Shown piece after piece: positions 9,229 to 18,295 of a stretch of 64,000 nt of DNA (its first letter is position 1; every line of letters starts with the position of its first letter). Source of the stretch: Lautropia sp. GTDB lineage: Bacteria; Pseudomonadota; Gammaproteobacteria; Burkholderiales; Burkholderiaceae_E. The translations under genes were made by a program, and so were the position numbers. A model generated the notes under the pieces. That model worked only from the letters and a program-made list of their open reading frames with translations, was not told where the DNA came from and did not search any database. The DNA is taken from positions 186,001-250,000 of the forward strand of contig JAUNKF010000002.1 of NCBI GenBank assembly GCA_030532895.1, read 5' to 3'.

Positions 9229-10032
9229 TCAGACGCCGAAGCGTTCACGCACGGCGGCCAGGTCTTCAGGGGTGTCGACGCCGGCCGGTGGCGCCTGATC
9301 GGTGATCAGCAGTTTGATCGTATAGCCATGAAAGAGCACCCGCAACTGTTCGAGCGCTTCAACCTGTTCCAGCCGGCAAGGACTGAGGGTGGCATAGTGG
9401 GCAAGGAAACCGGCACGATAGGCGTAGATGCCGATGTGGCGCAAGGGGCGGGCATCGGCAAAGGCGGCATCGAGCGACTCGGGGTCGGCCGTGCCGGCCA
9501 GCCCCTGGACGAAATGGGTGCGGTGCCAGGGGATGGGCGCGCGCGAGAAGAGCAGTGCCCGGTTGTCATGGTCGGCCACGACCTTGACGACATTGGGATT
9601 GAGCCAGTCGGCTGCGCTCTGTACCGGGTGGGCGGCCGTGGCCATCGGGTAGAAGGCATCGGCCGCCAGCCGTTCGGCCACGGCGTTGATCAGCGTGGGG
9701 GGGATTTCCGGCTCATCGCCCTGCACGTTGACCACGATGCTGTCGTCGGGCAGCTGCAGCTGTTGAACGGCCTCGGCCAGTCGTTCAGTGCCCGAGGCAT
9801 GGTCGTTGCAGGTCATCACGACGGCATGACCGTGTTCTCTGGCTGCATCGGCGATCTCCAGGCTGTCGGTGGCAATGGCCACATGGCCAGCAGCCGACTG
9901 CCTGGCCTGATTGGCCACCCTCACCACCATCGGCACGCCACCGATGTCGGCCAGTGCCTTGCCCGGCAGGCGGGAAGAATCCATGCGGGCCGGAATCAGA
10001 ACGACGAAGGGGGAGGGATTGATGTCTGCCAT
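9229..10032 (-). CDS. kdsB: 3-deoxy-manno-octulosonate cytidylyltransferase
   Basis: 267 residues. The N-terminal nucleotidyltransferase motif VVLIPARMDSSRLPGKAL, then CNDHASGTERLAEA and VVNVQGDEPEI, identify KdsB, which makes CMP-Kdo from CTP and Kdo for lipopolysaccharide inner-core synthesis in the cytosol. The APIPWHR segment of the family is also present. It lies downstream of lpxK and the Trm112 gene on the same strand, an order common in betaproteobacteria; a 260-bp gap without a recognisable feature separates it from the Trm112 gene. Confidence 0.97.
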   Translation of the reverse strand: MADINPSPFVVLIPARMDSSRLPGKALADIGGVPMVVRVANQARQSAAGHVAIATDSLEIADAAREHGHAVVMTCNDHASGTERLAEAVQQLQLPDDSIVVNVQGDEPEIPPTLINAVAERLAADAFYPMATAAHPVQSAADWLNPNVVKVVADHDNRALLFSRAPIPWHRTHFVQGLAGTADPESLDAAFADARPLRHIGIYAYRAGFLAHYATLSPCRLEQVEALEQLRVLFHGYTIKLLITDQAPPAGVDTPEDLAAVRERFGV

Positions 10033-10292
10033 CTTGGTAAGCGGGGAAAATGCTGGGGAAAGCGTAAAAGCAGGGGCGAGAAGACCGGGTCAGGCCAGCA
10101 GGGCACATGGCGCTGCGGGATAGGGACTGCATGCTGCTGGCACATCGTGCCGGCGGTTGCCTGTGCAAGCCTGACCCGGTCGGCGTACCTGATCGTGGTG
10201 CGTGCGAGGAGCCAGGGACGGGGCTGGCGCCGACAGCGGCGAGGCGAGTTTCTGGTGATGGGCAAGGCGAGGCCGCCCGGTGGACGACCTGC

Positions 10293-10526
10293 TCAGGCTT
10301 TTGCCGTGCCGCCGTTCGGGCTGACGGGGGGTTCCTTGGCGGCTGGCGAAGCGCCCTCGCCGGTGCCATCACCGATCGGCTTGGCCTCGTCTTCGATCAT
10401 GACGGGCACGCCATCGCGGATGGGGAAGGCCAGACGATCGGCCTGGCAGCTCAGCGTTTGCTGCTGCCGGTCGTAGGTGAGAGGGCCTTTGCACAGCGGG
10501 CAGACGAGAATGTCGAGAGCCATCAT
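10293..10526 (-). CDS. Trm112 family (UPF0434) small zinc-ribbon-like protein
   Basis: 77 residues. The N-terminal 55 match the Trm112/YcaR family: [13 protein letters not shown] at the start and the tail [17 protein letters not shown]. Only the first CxxC pair remains (CPLC), with a single later cysteine (LSCQ), as in many bacterial members. The C-terminal ~25 residues are Gly/Pro/Ala-rich and probably disordered. In eukaryotes and archaea Trm112 activates methyltransferases; the bacterial role is unclear. Its ATG overlaps the lpxK stop, which implies translational coupling. Confidence 0.88.
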   Translation of the reverse strand: MMALDILVCPLCKGPLTYDRQQQTLSCQADRLAFPIRDGVPVMIEDEAKPIGDGTGEGASPAAKEPPVSPNGGTAKA

Positions 10527-11593
10527 GATGATCGGGGCGGGGCGAGTTCAGCAATCAGCCATTCTACCAGTGCGTGTTCGGGCACGGCCTCGATCTCCAA
10601 CACCAGGCAGCGTTCGTGCAGGGCAGGCGTCAGGTCATCGAGCTTGACGGCATCCTTGGCTGTCATGATGATCCAGTGCCCGGGCAGATCGGCCAGCCAT
10701 CGGGCATCGAGTTGGGCGTGGTCGGGCAAGGGGTAGGGATGGATCTTCAGGCCCAGGCCGAGCAATGTCTCGAAAAAGCGCTCGGGCCGGGCGATGCCGG
10801 CCACGGCGGCGAGGCTTTCCTCACCCACGTGCTGCCTGAAGGCTTCGGGTGCCCAGTGCCGCGTGCCATCCAGCGTGCGGATGCCTGCAACACGGACATG
10901 GGTCTGAAAGCAACGGGGGGTGCCCGCCGGGCAATCGACTGCGCCGAGGGGCGCCGGCAGCAGGACGGCATCGACGCTTGTCAACCGGTCGGGTGGTTCC
11001 CGCAGCGGGCCGGCCGGCAGGCAGCGGCCGTTGCCCAAACCCTTGGCGTGCATCACGACGAGCTCTAGCCGGCGAGGTAGTGCCACGTGTTGCAGCCCAT
11101 CGTCCGAGAGCACCACATCCAGATCCGGCACCTGCTGCAACAACAGCGCCAGTGCCTCGGCACGACGGGCGCCCACTGCCACGGGGCGGCCCGTGCTGCG
11201 GGCGAGCAACAGGGCTTCGTCGCCGGCGTCGTGCGCGGTCGTGGTGGGGGAGACCAGCAAGGCAGCGTCGCTCTCACGACGGTAGCCACGGGCCAACAGG
11301 CCAACCTTCAGGCCGTGCTGGCTCAGGGCTTTGCACAAGGCAATGACGAGGGGGGTTTTGCCGGAGCCACCGGCAACGAGATTGCCGACGATGACGACGG
11401 CTGGGCGGGTATGGGGGCCGGTGCGGTTCAGGCGCCGGCGTTTCTGGCGTGCCAAGGTGGCCACGAGCCAGGAGAGCGGGCGTAACAGGGGGGCCAGCAG
11501 GCTCTCCAGCAGGCGGTCGGTGCTGGAGGCCGGCCCGAACCAGATGCGGAGCAGCCAGCCTTCCAGTCGTTGGCGCAGCCGCTCGCCGATCAA
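10523..11593 (-). CDS. lpxK: Tetraacyldisaccharide 4'-kinase
   Basis: 356 residues. The P-loop [20 protein letters not shown] near residue 80, the LARGYRRES motif, [21 protein letters not shown], and [13 protein letters not shown] are diagnostic for LpxK, the inner-membrane kinase that phosphorylates the lipid A precursor at the 4' position. The N-terminal ~60 residues contain the amphipathic/membrane segment. No ATG precedes the P-loop in this frame; the apparent start is a TTG overlapping the exbD stop (TTGA). The order exbB-exbD-lpxK-Trm112-kdsB is conserved in Burkholderiales. Confidence 0.95.
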   Translation of the reverse strand: MIGERLRQRLEGWLLRIWFGPASSTDRLLESLLAPLLRPLSWLVATLARQKRRRLNRTGPHTRPAVVIVGNLVAGGSGKTPLVIALCKALSQHGLKVGLLARGYRRESDAALLVSPTTTAHDAGDEALLLARSTGRPVAVGARRAEALALLLQQVPDLDVVLSDDGLQHVALPRRLELVVMHAKGLGNGRCLPAGPLREPPDRLTSVDAVLLPAPLGAVDCPAGTPRCFQTHVRVAGIRTLDGTRHWAPEAFRQHVGEESLAAVAGIARPERFFETLLGLGLKIHPYPLPDHAQLDARWLADLPGHWIIMTAKDAVKLDDLTPALHERCLVLEIEAVPEHALVEWLIAELAPPRSS

Positions 11594-12012
11594 GGTGCCT
11601 CTTTGGTCTGCGTGGCGAAGCTCACTCGGGGCAGGCCGGCGACCCGCGCGCTTTCCAGCACGTTGACCACGGCCTGGTGCGAGGCCGCCGCATCGGCATA
11701 GATCACGATCACGGGGTTGGCCTTGTCGGCTGCCACCCGTCCCAGCTCGGCTGCCAGCGTGGCGATGTCGGCCGGGCCAACGGACTGCTGATCGATACGG
11801 TAGTGGCCCTCGGCCGTGACGGCCACGAGGATCTGCAACGGCTGTTCCGGGGTGGGCTTGCCGCTGGCCGAGGGCAGATCCACGGCCAGCTCCCGGAAGC
11901 GGTTGTAGGTGGTGGTGACCATCAGGAAGATCAGGATCACCAGCAACAGATCGATGAGCGGGATGAAGTTGATTTCCGGTTCATCGCGCCGGATCGCTCG
12001 CCGGAAGTTCAA
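11590..12012 (-). CDS. exbD: ExbD/TolR family biopolymer transport protein
   Basis: 140 residues with one N-terminal membrane segment containing the essential aspartate (EINFIPLIDLLLVILIFLMV) and a periplasmic domain (LPSASGKPTPEQPLQILVAV ... NPVIVIYADAAASHQAVV). ExbD/TolR work with ExbB/TolQ to convert the proton gradient into work at the outer membrane. Only exbB and exbD are here, without tonB or tolA. The start appears to be a TTG overlapping the exbB stop (TTGA). A remote alternative is the second, lipid-linked ExbBD type that accompanies lpxK in many betaproteobacteria. Confidence 0.93.
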   Translation of the reverse strand: MNFRRAIRRDEPEINFIPLIDLLLVILIFLMVTTTYNRFRELAVDLPSASGKPTPEQPLQILVAVTAEGHYRIDQQSVGPADIATLAAELGRVAADKANPVIVIYADAAASHQAVVNVLESARVAGLPRVSFATQTKEAP

Positions 12013-12620
12013 TGCCGTGCCCCTATGCCTTTGACCACGTCCACCAGGCGCAGCGACTGCTGCTCCATCTCGACGAGGAAATCGTCCACCCGTGCCCGGT
12101 AGGCACGATAGGCGAGCAGGGCCGGAATGGCCACGCCGATACCGAAGGCGGTGTTGTAGAGCGCCACGGAGATGCCGTAGGCCAGTTTGGCCGGGTCATT
12201 GCCGGTGGGCGATTGCGAGCCGAAGATCTCGATCATGCCGATCACGGTACCGAAGAGGCCCAGAAGCGGGGCCACCGTGGCCAGCGTGCCCAGGGTGGGC
12301 AGGAAGCGTTCGAGGTCGTGGGCCACCGCGCGGCCGCTTTCCTCCATCGCGTCCTTGATCATGTCGCGCGATTCGAACTCGTGGCGCAGGCCGTTGGCCA
12401 GCACGCGGCCCAGCGCTGAGGAGCGCTCGACGCGGCCCAGCATCTCGGCATTGATCTGCCGGTTGCGGTAGAGCGTGACGACTTCCTCCAAGAGTCCAGG
12501 AGGAATGATCTTGCGACGTTGCAAGGTGATGGCTCGCTCGACGATCAGGGCGACCGTGGCGATGGAAGCGATGATCAGAAACCAGATGGGCCAGCCAGCG
12601 GCCTGGATAATGGAGAACAA
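12009..12620 (-). CDS. exbB: ExbB/TolQ/MotA family proton channel protein
   Basis: 203 residues with three membrane segments (starting GWPIWFLIIASIATVALIVE; then LGTLATVAPLLGLFGTVIGM; then ALYNTAFGIGVAIPALLAY) in the ExbB/TolQ order. It forms the pentameric inner-membrane channel with ExbD. First gene of the exbB-exbD-lpxK-Trm112 cluster. The N-terminus MFSIIQAAGWPIW is typical for the family, but its first codon is TTG at 12620, with GGAG eight to eleven bases upstream; no better ATG is seen. Confidence 0.94.
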   Translation of the reverse strand: MFSIIQAAGWPIWFLIIASIATVALIVERAITLQRRKIIPPGLLEEVVTLYRNRQINAEMLGRVERSSALGRVLANGLRHEFESRDMIKDAMEESGRAVAHDLERFLPTLGTLATVAPLLGLFGTVIGMIEIFGSQSPTGNDPAKLAYGISVALYNTAFGIGVAIPALLAYRAYRARVDDFLVEMEQQSLRLVDVVKGIGARH

Positions 12621-12735
12621 GGGACAACTCCGAAATCAGTGTCTTTTCCGCAGAGGCGCGGATCGCTCGGATTGTCGGTTTTTTTGACCGGGATGGGCAA
12701 GTGTGAGCGTTGTCGGTGCCGGGTGTGTGCAAATC

Positions 12736-12932
12736 TGTGGATAACTTTGTGGGCATCATCGCCTGATGCCTGTAATTACAGTCTGCATCCGTGTTGCAGT
12801 GCCTTGCGGGCATTCTGAATGACAGCCGAAAAAGCTTTATCATTCAATGACTTGTGATCTTGTCGATCAATGAGCGACCCGCTTTCATTCTTGTGGTGCT
12901 GATACAGAAAGTGTCAGCTTTTGTGTGGATAA
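12736..12932. promoter_or_regulatory. Two perfect DnaA-box 9-mers between exbB and xseA
   Basis: TGTGGATAA (the complement of TTATCCACA) occurs at 12736-12744 and again at 12924-12932, same orientation, in the 320-bp divergent gap between exbB and xseA. The second lies nine bases before the xseA ATG. No AT-rich unwinding element or dnaA/dnaN neighbour is seen, so this is not an origin; at most it may bind DnaA. Confidence 0.4.
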
Positions 12933-12940
12933 AAGTACCG

Positions 12941-14305
12941 ATGAAACAACAGCAGCGGCTTGACACAGTCTGGATGGATCGTGATGCGCTTCCGGACGTG
13001 CTGACGGTCGGCCAGTTGAACCGGATAGCCGGCAGGTTGTTGCAGGCCCATTTTGGTGTGCTTTGCGTCACTGGCGAGCTGTCGAACCTGACGAGAGCGG
13101 CCAGCGGGCATTGGTATTTCACGTTGAAGGAGGCCGAGGCCAGCGTGCGCGCGGTCATGTTCCGTTCGGCGGCCCAGCGGGTCGATTTCGTGCCGAAGGA
13201 AGGGGATCGGGTCGAAGTGTGGGCCCGGGTTGGCATCTACGAGGCCAGGGGCGATTTTCAGCTGGGCGTGGAGCGGATGCAGCGGGCCGGCCTCGGTGAT
13301 GTCTGGCAGCGCTTTGCCCGGCTGAAAGCCTTGCTGGAGCAGGAAGGGCTGTTCGATCCGGGTTTGAAGCAACTGATTCCGCCCACGGTGAGTACCGTCG
13401 GCATCATCAGCTCACTGAAGGCCGCGGCCTTGCAGGACGTGCTGACGACGCTGGCACGGCGGGCACCGCAGATCCGGGTGATCATCTATCCGGCCGCGGT
13501 GCAGGGGCGACAGGCGCCCGCCGAGCTGATCGCGGCGCTCGATGCGGCCGAGCGCCGGCAGGAGTGCGATGTGTTGCTGCTGGTGCGGGGGGGCGGCTCT
13601 TTCGAGGATCTGGATGCCTTCAATGACGAGCGTCTGGCCCGCCGGGTGGCAGCCTGTGTGTTGCCGGTGGTGAGTGGGGTGGGGCATGAATCGGATGTCA
13701 CGATCTGTGATTTCGTGGCCGATGTGAGGGCGCCCACACCGACCGCGGCGGCCGAACTGGTCAGTCCTGATCGGGCTGCGCGTCTGGTGGCGCTAAGTCG
13801 GTTGGGTATCCGGTTGCAGCAGGGGATGCAGCGCCACCTCGATCACTTGGGGCAGCGTCTTGACATGAGCGAGCGGCTGCTGCGATCACCTGCCCAGCAG
13901 ATGGCATCGCAGCAGATGCGGCTCTCACGCCTGGCCGAACGGCTCCAGCAGCAGGGGCGCTGGATACTGCAACAGCAACACCAACGCTGGGCGCGGGCGC
14001 AGCAGGCGTTGACGCCGCCTGATACGGGGGCGGCCGCGGCGCGGCTTGCCCTCATGGCCCAGCGCTTGGGCCAAGGCATGCGTGAGCGACGACAGCAGGC
14101 GCAAAACCGGCTGGCGATGGCCGACAACAGCCTGGAACTCATCAGTCCGCTGGCCGTGCTGGCACGTGGCTATGCCATCGTGCGCGATGCCGAAGGTCGG
14201 GTGTTGCGTTCGGCCGAGGCGGTGCCCGCGGGCGAGTTGCTCGACATCCGGCTGAAGGCGGGAGCCTTGGCTGCCAGGGTGGAGAAGGTGCGAACGAAGG
14301 CTTAG
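12941..14305 (+). CDS. xseA: Exodeoxyribonuclease VII large subunit
   Basis: 454 residues. N-terminal OB fold (DVLTVGQLNRIAGRLLQAHF, VTGELSNLTRAASGHWYFTL), catalytic core (TVGIISSLKAAALQDVLTTL, VRGGGSFEDLDAFNDE, VVSGVGHESDVTICDFVAD with the invariant histidine, RAPTPTAAAEL), then a long glutamine-rich coiled coil (~residues 290-400). With XseB it degrades single-stranded DNA to oligonucleotides in repair. An ATG 33 bases downstream (12974) is an alternative start. xseB is not adjacent. Confidence 0.96.
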   Translation: MKQQQRLDTVWMDRDALPDVLTVGQLNRIAGRLLQAHFGVLCVTGELSNLTRAASGHWYFTLKEAEASVRAVMFRSAAQRVDFVPKEGDRVEVWARVGIYEARGDFQLGVERMQRAGLGDVWQRFARLKALLEQEGLFDPGLKQLIPPTVSTVGIISSLKAAALQDVLTTLARRAPQIRVIIYPAAVQGRQAPAELIAALDAAERRQECDVLLLVRGGGSFEDLDAFNDERLARRVAACVLPVVSGVGHESDVTICDFVADVRAPTPTAAAELVSPDRAARLVALSRLGIRLQQGMQRHLDHLGQRLDMSERLLRSPAQQMASQQMRLSRLAERLQQQGRWILQQQHQRWARAQQALTPPDTGAAAARLALMAQRLGQGMRERRQQAQNRLAMADNSLELISPLAVLARGYAIVRDAEGRVLRSAEAVPAGELLDIRLKAGALAARVEKVRTKA

Positions 14306-14727
14306 CGCACTGATTTCGGGTGGATGGCGCTTGAGATGTCGGGTAGCAGGATGGGTGGTGTTGCTGGAAAGCAACAACCCGAATGGCTTGCATGGCGACA
14401 GGCAATCCGCCAGTCATCCGTGGTTGATCAGGGTAAATCCCAGAGGGAAAGCTCAGGCATCACTTTAAAAAGTCACGGGCCTGATCGCTGGGCCTGCGTA
14501 CAAAAAACCGTGGATGGGCTGGCTGTATAACCGGGGTTGACACAAGAACTGTGGGATGATCGCCACGTCCAGGGCCGGTCAAGTACCCGTTTCACAGGGT
14601 GTCTGGCTGGCCTGGCGGTCGGGTGTTTCGATGCCCCGGATAGGGTTCCTGTGGCGCTTTGCCGGTTTGCATGGGCTGGCGCGCAGGGATTGTCTGTTTT
14701 TGTTTTTGAATCAAGGAGCACGACACG
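14306..14727. other. 422-bp non-coding stretch
   Basis: No ORF with coding character. It carries a TTGACA hexamer at 14537 but no good -10 at normal spacing, and an SD-like AAGGAG at 14715-14720 that serves the next gene. Confidence 0.4.
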
Positions 14728-14976
14728 ATGATTGCTTTCGTTCAAATGCTGGTGGTTGGTTTCATCGTGGGTCTTCTGGCCCGCGCCATCATGCCCGGCA
14801 CCCAGGCACATGGCTGGATCATGACGATCATTCTGGGCATTGCCGGTTCGGCGGTGGCCAATTTCCTGGGCGGTGCCTTTGGTCTGTATCAGCCGGGCGA
14901 AACCGCTGGCTGGATTGCCTCGGTGCTCGGCGCGATTCTGGTGCTGTTCATCTACGGCAAGCTCCGTAAAGGCTGA
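14728..14976 (+). CDS. GlsB/YeaQ/YmgE family stress-associated membrane protein
   Basis: 82 residues, three hydrophobic segments with glycine motifs typical of the 'transglycosylase-associated' family: FIVGLLARAIMPGTQAHGW, TIILGIAGSAVANFLGGAFG and AGWIASVLGAILVLFIYGKL. These are small inner-membrane proteins induced by general stress in many bacteria; despite the family name no enzymatic activity is established. A good AAGGAG lies upstream of the ATG. Monocistronic. Confidence 0.92.
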   Translation: MIAFVQMLVVGFIVGLLARAIMPGTQAHGWIMTIILGIAGSAVANFLGGAFGLYQPGETAGWIASVLGAILVLFIYGKLRKG

Positions 14977-15291
14977 GTCATGAACCGGGTGGGCAGATGC
15001 CCGCCAGCATGCAGCGCCTGATGAACGTGCGATGAATGTCATCGATACCGCGCTGCTGTCGACACGATGCGTTGACCACAGGTCAGCGCCTGACTCAGGC
15101 CACCGGGGTGTGCGGTGGCTGATCCATGCCGGCCCTGGTGGCCGGCTTTTCCGTTCAAGGACGAGTATCGGGCGCTGTCCGTGGCACACTGCCCGTTGCC
15201 GACGATGGGCTGCTGCCGTGATTGCCGGTGGCTGTCAATGTGTCCGAGGCGGCACGGGGGACGGCTTTTGCCATGCGCTTTGCCGGGGGCT

Positions 15292-15762
15292 TCATTCCGC
15301 CTGCGCTGGCAGCCCTTCGAGGGTGTCGCCCACCTTCACCCCTTGTTGGCCGAACCAGCCCTGGTTCACTTCCAGCGCATAGCGGATGGCCTTGGTTGGG
15401 CAGTGGCTGCGCTCGTCCTGGGGGGCCATGTCGGCCAGATCGGTGATGGTGCCGCGCTCGTTGATGAAGGCGATCGACAGCGGGATCAGCGTGTTCTTCA
15501 TCCAGAAGCAGTATTGGCCGGGTGAATCAAACACGAAGAGCATGCCCCGACCTTCGTCCAGACTGTGTCGGTACATCAAGCCTTGTGAGCGCTGCGCCTC
15601 GGTGCTGGCCACTTCCGCTTCGATCGTCTGCTGGCCGAGTTTCAGTTCGACGAGTGGCAGCTTGAACGGTGTCTGTGCCTGAATGGGCAGGGCGGCTGCC
15701 ATCAGGAGGCTGAGGCCGGCGAGGGCATGTGCGGGTTTGAGGGTCTTGGATTTCATCATCAT
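15292..15762 (-). CDS. DUF192 family secreted protein
   Basis: About 156 residues: a signal peptide (LKPAHALAGLSLLMAAALPI, cleavage probably after AQA) and a complete DUF192 domain (VEVAS-like EVASTEAQRSQGLMYRHSLD, GMLFVFDSPGQYCFWMKNTL, PLSIAFINERGTITDLADMA, YALEVNQGWFGQQGVKVGD). The fold is a small beta-barrel of unknown function, presumably periplasmic here. Three consecutive ATGs at 15762, 15759 and 15756 are possible starts; the AAGG just upstream fits the second or third best. Divergent from icd. Confidence 0.9.
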   Translation of the reverse strand: MMMKSKTLKPAHALAGLSLLMAAALPIQAQTPFKLPLVELKLGQQTIEAEVASTEAQRSQGLMYRHSLDEGRGMLFVFDSPGQYCFWMKNTLIPLSIAFINERGTITDLADMAPQDERSHCPTKAIRYALEVNQGWFGQQGVKVGDTLEGLPAQAE

Positions 15763-16050
15763 CTGCCTTGGGTCGTGCGTTGCCCTGGGGCGTGCGGTTC
15801 TGAGGGCTTTCCCTGATCCGAGGGGATCGATGCGGGGGTGAAGAGTTTCCCCTCTGTAACTGGCATAATTTACCCTTTCCGTTGCGCAATCGTTGCCTTT
15901 GGGGCTTTCCAACCTGAACGGCGTCATCGGCCTGCCGCCTGTCCGGCATGGCCAAGGCTGGCATGCTGGGCGTCGTTCAATGCATGTCCGGGGAAACGGT
16001 TGCGTGCCCAACAGCTATCGGTTTCGTGCCGTACAACCTGGACATCGTTC

Positions 16051-17304
16051 ATGTACAAACATATCAAGGTCCCCAGCGAAGGTCAGAAGATCACCGTCAA
16101 CGCGGATTTCTCCCTGAATGTGCCGGACAATCCGATCGTGCCTTACATCGAGGGTGATGGCACGGGCATGGACATCACGCCGGTGATGCTGAAGGTGGTT
16201 GATGCGGCTGTCGAGAAAGCCTATGGCGGCAAGCGCAAGATCCACTGGATGGAAATCTACGCCGGTGAAAAATCCACCCAGGTGTACGGCCCCGATGTGT
16301 GGCTGCCCGATGAGACGCTGGACGTGCTGCGCGACTACGTCGTCTCCATCAAGGGGCCGCTCACCACACCGGTGGGCGGCGGCATCCGTTCGCTCAACGT
16401 GGCGCTGCGCCAGCAGCTCGACCTCTACGTCTGCCTGCGCCCGGTGCAGTACTTCGACGGCGTGCCTTCGCCCGTGAAGGAGCCACAGAAGACCGACATG
16501 GTGATCTTCCGCGAGAACTCCGAAGACATTTACGCCGGTATCGAGTACGAAGCCGAGACGCCCAACGCCAAGAAGCTGATCGACTTCCTGCAAAAGGAGC
16601 TGGGCGTGGACAAGATCCGCTTCCCCGGCACCTCGGGCATCGGTGTGAAGCCGGTCTCGAAGGAAGGCACGGAGCGTCTGGTGCGCAAAGCCATCCAGTA
16701 CGCCATCGACAACGACAAGCCGTCCGTCACGCTGGTGCACAAGGGCAACATCATGAAGTTCACCGAAGGTGGCTTCCGTGACTGGGGTTATGCGCTGGCC
16801 AAGAACGAGTTCGGCGCCGAGCTGCTGGACGGCGGCCCGTGGATGAAGCTGAAGAACCCGAAGACCGGCAAGGACATCATCATCAAGGATTCGATCGCCG
16901 ATGCCTTCCTGCAGCAGATCCTGCTGCGTCCGGCCGAATACTCGGTGATTGCCACGCTGAACCTGAACGGCGACTACATCTCCGACGCGCTGGCAGCCCA
17001 GGTGGGCGGCATCGGCATCGCACCGGGTGCCAACCTCTCGGATTCGGTGGCCATGTTCGAGGCCACCCACGGCACGGCACCCAAGTACGCTGGCAAGGAC
17101 TACGTGAACCCCGGTTCCGAGATCCTGTCGGCCGAAATGATGCTGCGTCACATGGGCTGGACGGAAGCGGCCGACCTGATCATCTCGTCGATGAAGAAGG
17201 CCATCGCGTCGAAGAAAGTTACCTATGACTTCGCCCGTCTGATGGAAGGCGCCGAGCAGGTTTCGTGCTCGGGCTTCGGTCAGGTGATGATCGACAACAT
17301 GTAA
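16051..17304 (+). CDS. icd: NADP-dependent isocitrate dehydrogenase
   Basis: 417 residues, as in E. coli Icd (416). IPYIEGDG-like segment [16 protein letters not shown], substrate loop [20 protein letters not shown] with the regulatory serine, [17 protein letters not shown], and the cofactor region [20 protein letters not shown] / [19 protein letters not shown] with Lys-Tyr determinants of NADP use. It oxidises isocitrate to 2-oxoglutarate in the TCA cycle. The long in-frame upstream extension is not conserved; MYKHIKVP is the normal N-terminus. Confidence 0.97.
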   Translation: MYKHIKVPSEGQKITVNADFSLNVPDNPIVPYIEGDGTGMDITPVMLKVVDAAVEKAYGGKRKIHWMEIYAGEKSTQVYGPDVWLPDETLDVLRDYVVSIKGPLTTPVGGGIRSLNVALRQQLDLYVCLRPVQYFDGVPSPVKEPQKTDMVIFRENSEDIYAGIEYEAETPNAKKLIDFLQKELGVDKIRFPGTSGIGVKPVSKEGTERLVRKAIQYAIDNDKPSVTLVHKGNIMKFTEGGFRDWGYALAKNEFGAELLDGGPWMKLKNPKTGKDIIIKDSIADAFLQQILLRPAEYSVIATLNLNGDYISDALAAQVGGIGIAPGANLSDSVAMFEATHGTAPKYAGKDYVNPGSEILSAEMMLRHMGWTEAADLIISSMKKAIASKKVTYDFARLMEGAEQVSCSGFGQVMIDNM

Positions 17305-17440
17305 TCACCAGACAGGGGCGCTCCGCTCAAACGGCGTAGCGCCGTGTTTGGGCGGGCTTCTCCTGAGTTGCCCGGCTGTGGCGGCCCTCCATGTGGTGTG
17401 CCGGCCGGGTACTACGGTTTTGCGGGCTACCAGCCTGCTT

Positions 17441-17476
17441 AAAGGCGCTGCCATCGGTGGATGGGGCGCCTTTTTT
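17441..17476 (+). terminator. Rho-independent terminator after icd
   Basis: AAAGGCGC and GCGCCTTT with a 17-base loop, followed by a run of six Ts. It lies 137 bases past the icd stop; a second smaller hairpin (CAAACGGCG/CGCCGTGTTTG) sits at 17332-17352. Confidence 0.7.
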
Positions 17477-17593
17477 CCGTATTTGTAGGGCGCTCACCGG
17501 AATCTTGGGCATGTGGTAACTGTGCGTCTGGCATTTCTGTTTGAGGAAGCGCTGGCCGTTCATCATGTGAACAGCCGTGCTTTAATGACGATA

Positions 17594-17621
17594 TTGACGA
17601 CAACCGGTAAAATGTCGTCAA
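17594..17621. promoter_or_regulatory. Palindromic operator upstream of the RES toxin-antitoxin-like operon
   Basis: Perfect 9-base inverted repeat TTGACGACA ... TGTCGTCAA with half-site centres 19 bases apart (about two helical turns), 21 bases before the ATG. The spacer contains TAAAAT, a plausible -10, so a bound protein would block transcription. An extra TGACGA half-site lies at 17586-17591. Confidence 0.6.
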
Positions 17622-17642
17622 AGTCGCAAGCAGAGGGCAAGG

Positions 17643-18278
17643 ATGAGTATCGAACTTCTCGAACAGCCCGGTACGACCTCGCCGGGCACCCGTTATGTGC
17701 CGGTAGGTGTGCCGGCCGATGTTGATCCTGCCGTGGTGGCTTCTGCCATTCAGGCGGTGGAAAAGGCATTGGTAATGTTGGTGGCCGCCGGGCAGGAGCA
17801 GTTGATCAGCAGAGCCGATCATCTGGCTGAAATGGCCACTGGTTTGCTGGAGCCTGGCAGCGAGCTGCTGGAAGACCGGGTCAGGCGCATGCAGACCTTG
17901 CGTCAGGTCTTTGCCGAGGGCGATTGGCTGAGTGCTGAGCAGATCAATGCGTTGCAGGTGCAGCCGCCGCGTAGCAAGTCCCAACCTGCCAGTGACTGGA
18001 AGCGGCGTGGCCGTATTTATGGTGTCTCTTATGGTGGGCGGGAGTTCTTTGCCCGTTACCAGTTTGATGCCATGTACCAGCCGCTGCCGATCATGCGGGA
18101 TGTGCTGGCCGCCTGGGGAGAGGTGCCAGATCCCTGGGTGCTGGCCGCCTGGTTCCATTATCCCAACAGTTGGCTGGCCGATGAGCAGGGCAGACCGGTG
18201 GCTCCCAAGGATGCGCTGGATCGCAAGCAGACGTTGTTGCACGCGGCCAAGGCGCGCCAGAGTAGCTACGTGGCTTGA
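17643..18278 (+). CDS. ParS/MbcA-like antitoxin of a RES-type toxin-antitoxin system
   Basis: 211 residues. The N-terminal ~90 are helical and unassigned. Residues ~94-142 (GDWLSAEQINAL ... SDWKRRGRIYGVSYGGREFF) resemble a MerR/excisionase-like helix-turn-helix with wing, and ~140-192 (ARYQFDAMYQPLPIMRDVLA, DPWVLAAWFHYPNSWLAD) match the C-terminal toxin-binding domain of Xre/ParS/MbcA antitoxins. In characterised systems this partner neutralises the RES toxin and represses the operon. It starts 21 bases after a perfect palindrome and ends 17 bases before the toxin ATG. The long N-terminal helical region makes it larger than typical Xre antitoxins. Confidence 0.7.
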   Translation: MSIELLEQPGTTSPGTRYVPVGVPADVDPAVVASAIQAVEKALVMLVAAGQEQLISRADHLAEMATGLLEPGSELLEDRVRRMQTLRQVFAEGDWLSAEQINALQVQPPRSKSQPASDWKRRGRIYGVSYGGREFFARYQFDAMYQPLPIMRDVLAAWGEVPDPWVLAAWFHYPNSWLADEQGRPVAPKDALDRKQTLLHAAKARQSSYVA

Positions 18279-18295
18279 TCTGATTGGACTGTGCC

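Noticed and set aside
12736-12932. Replication origin suggested by two DnaA boxes
   Set aside because: Only two boxes, no AT-rich unwinding region or dnaA/dnaN/gyrB/parAB neighbours.
14537-14565. Promoter before the GlsB/YeaQ gene
   Set aside because: A TTGACA is present, but no acceptable -10 hexamer lies 16-18 bases downstream.
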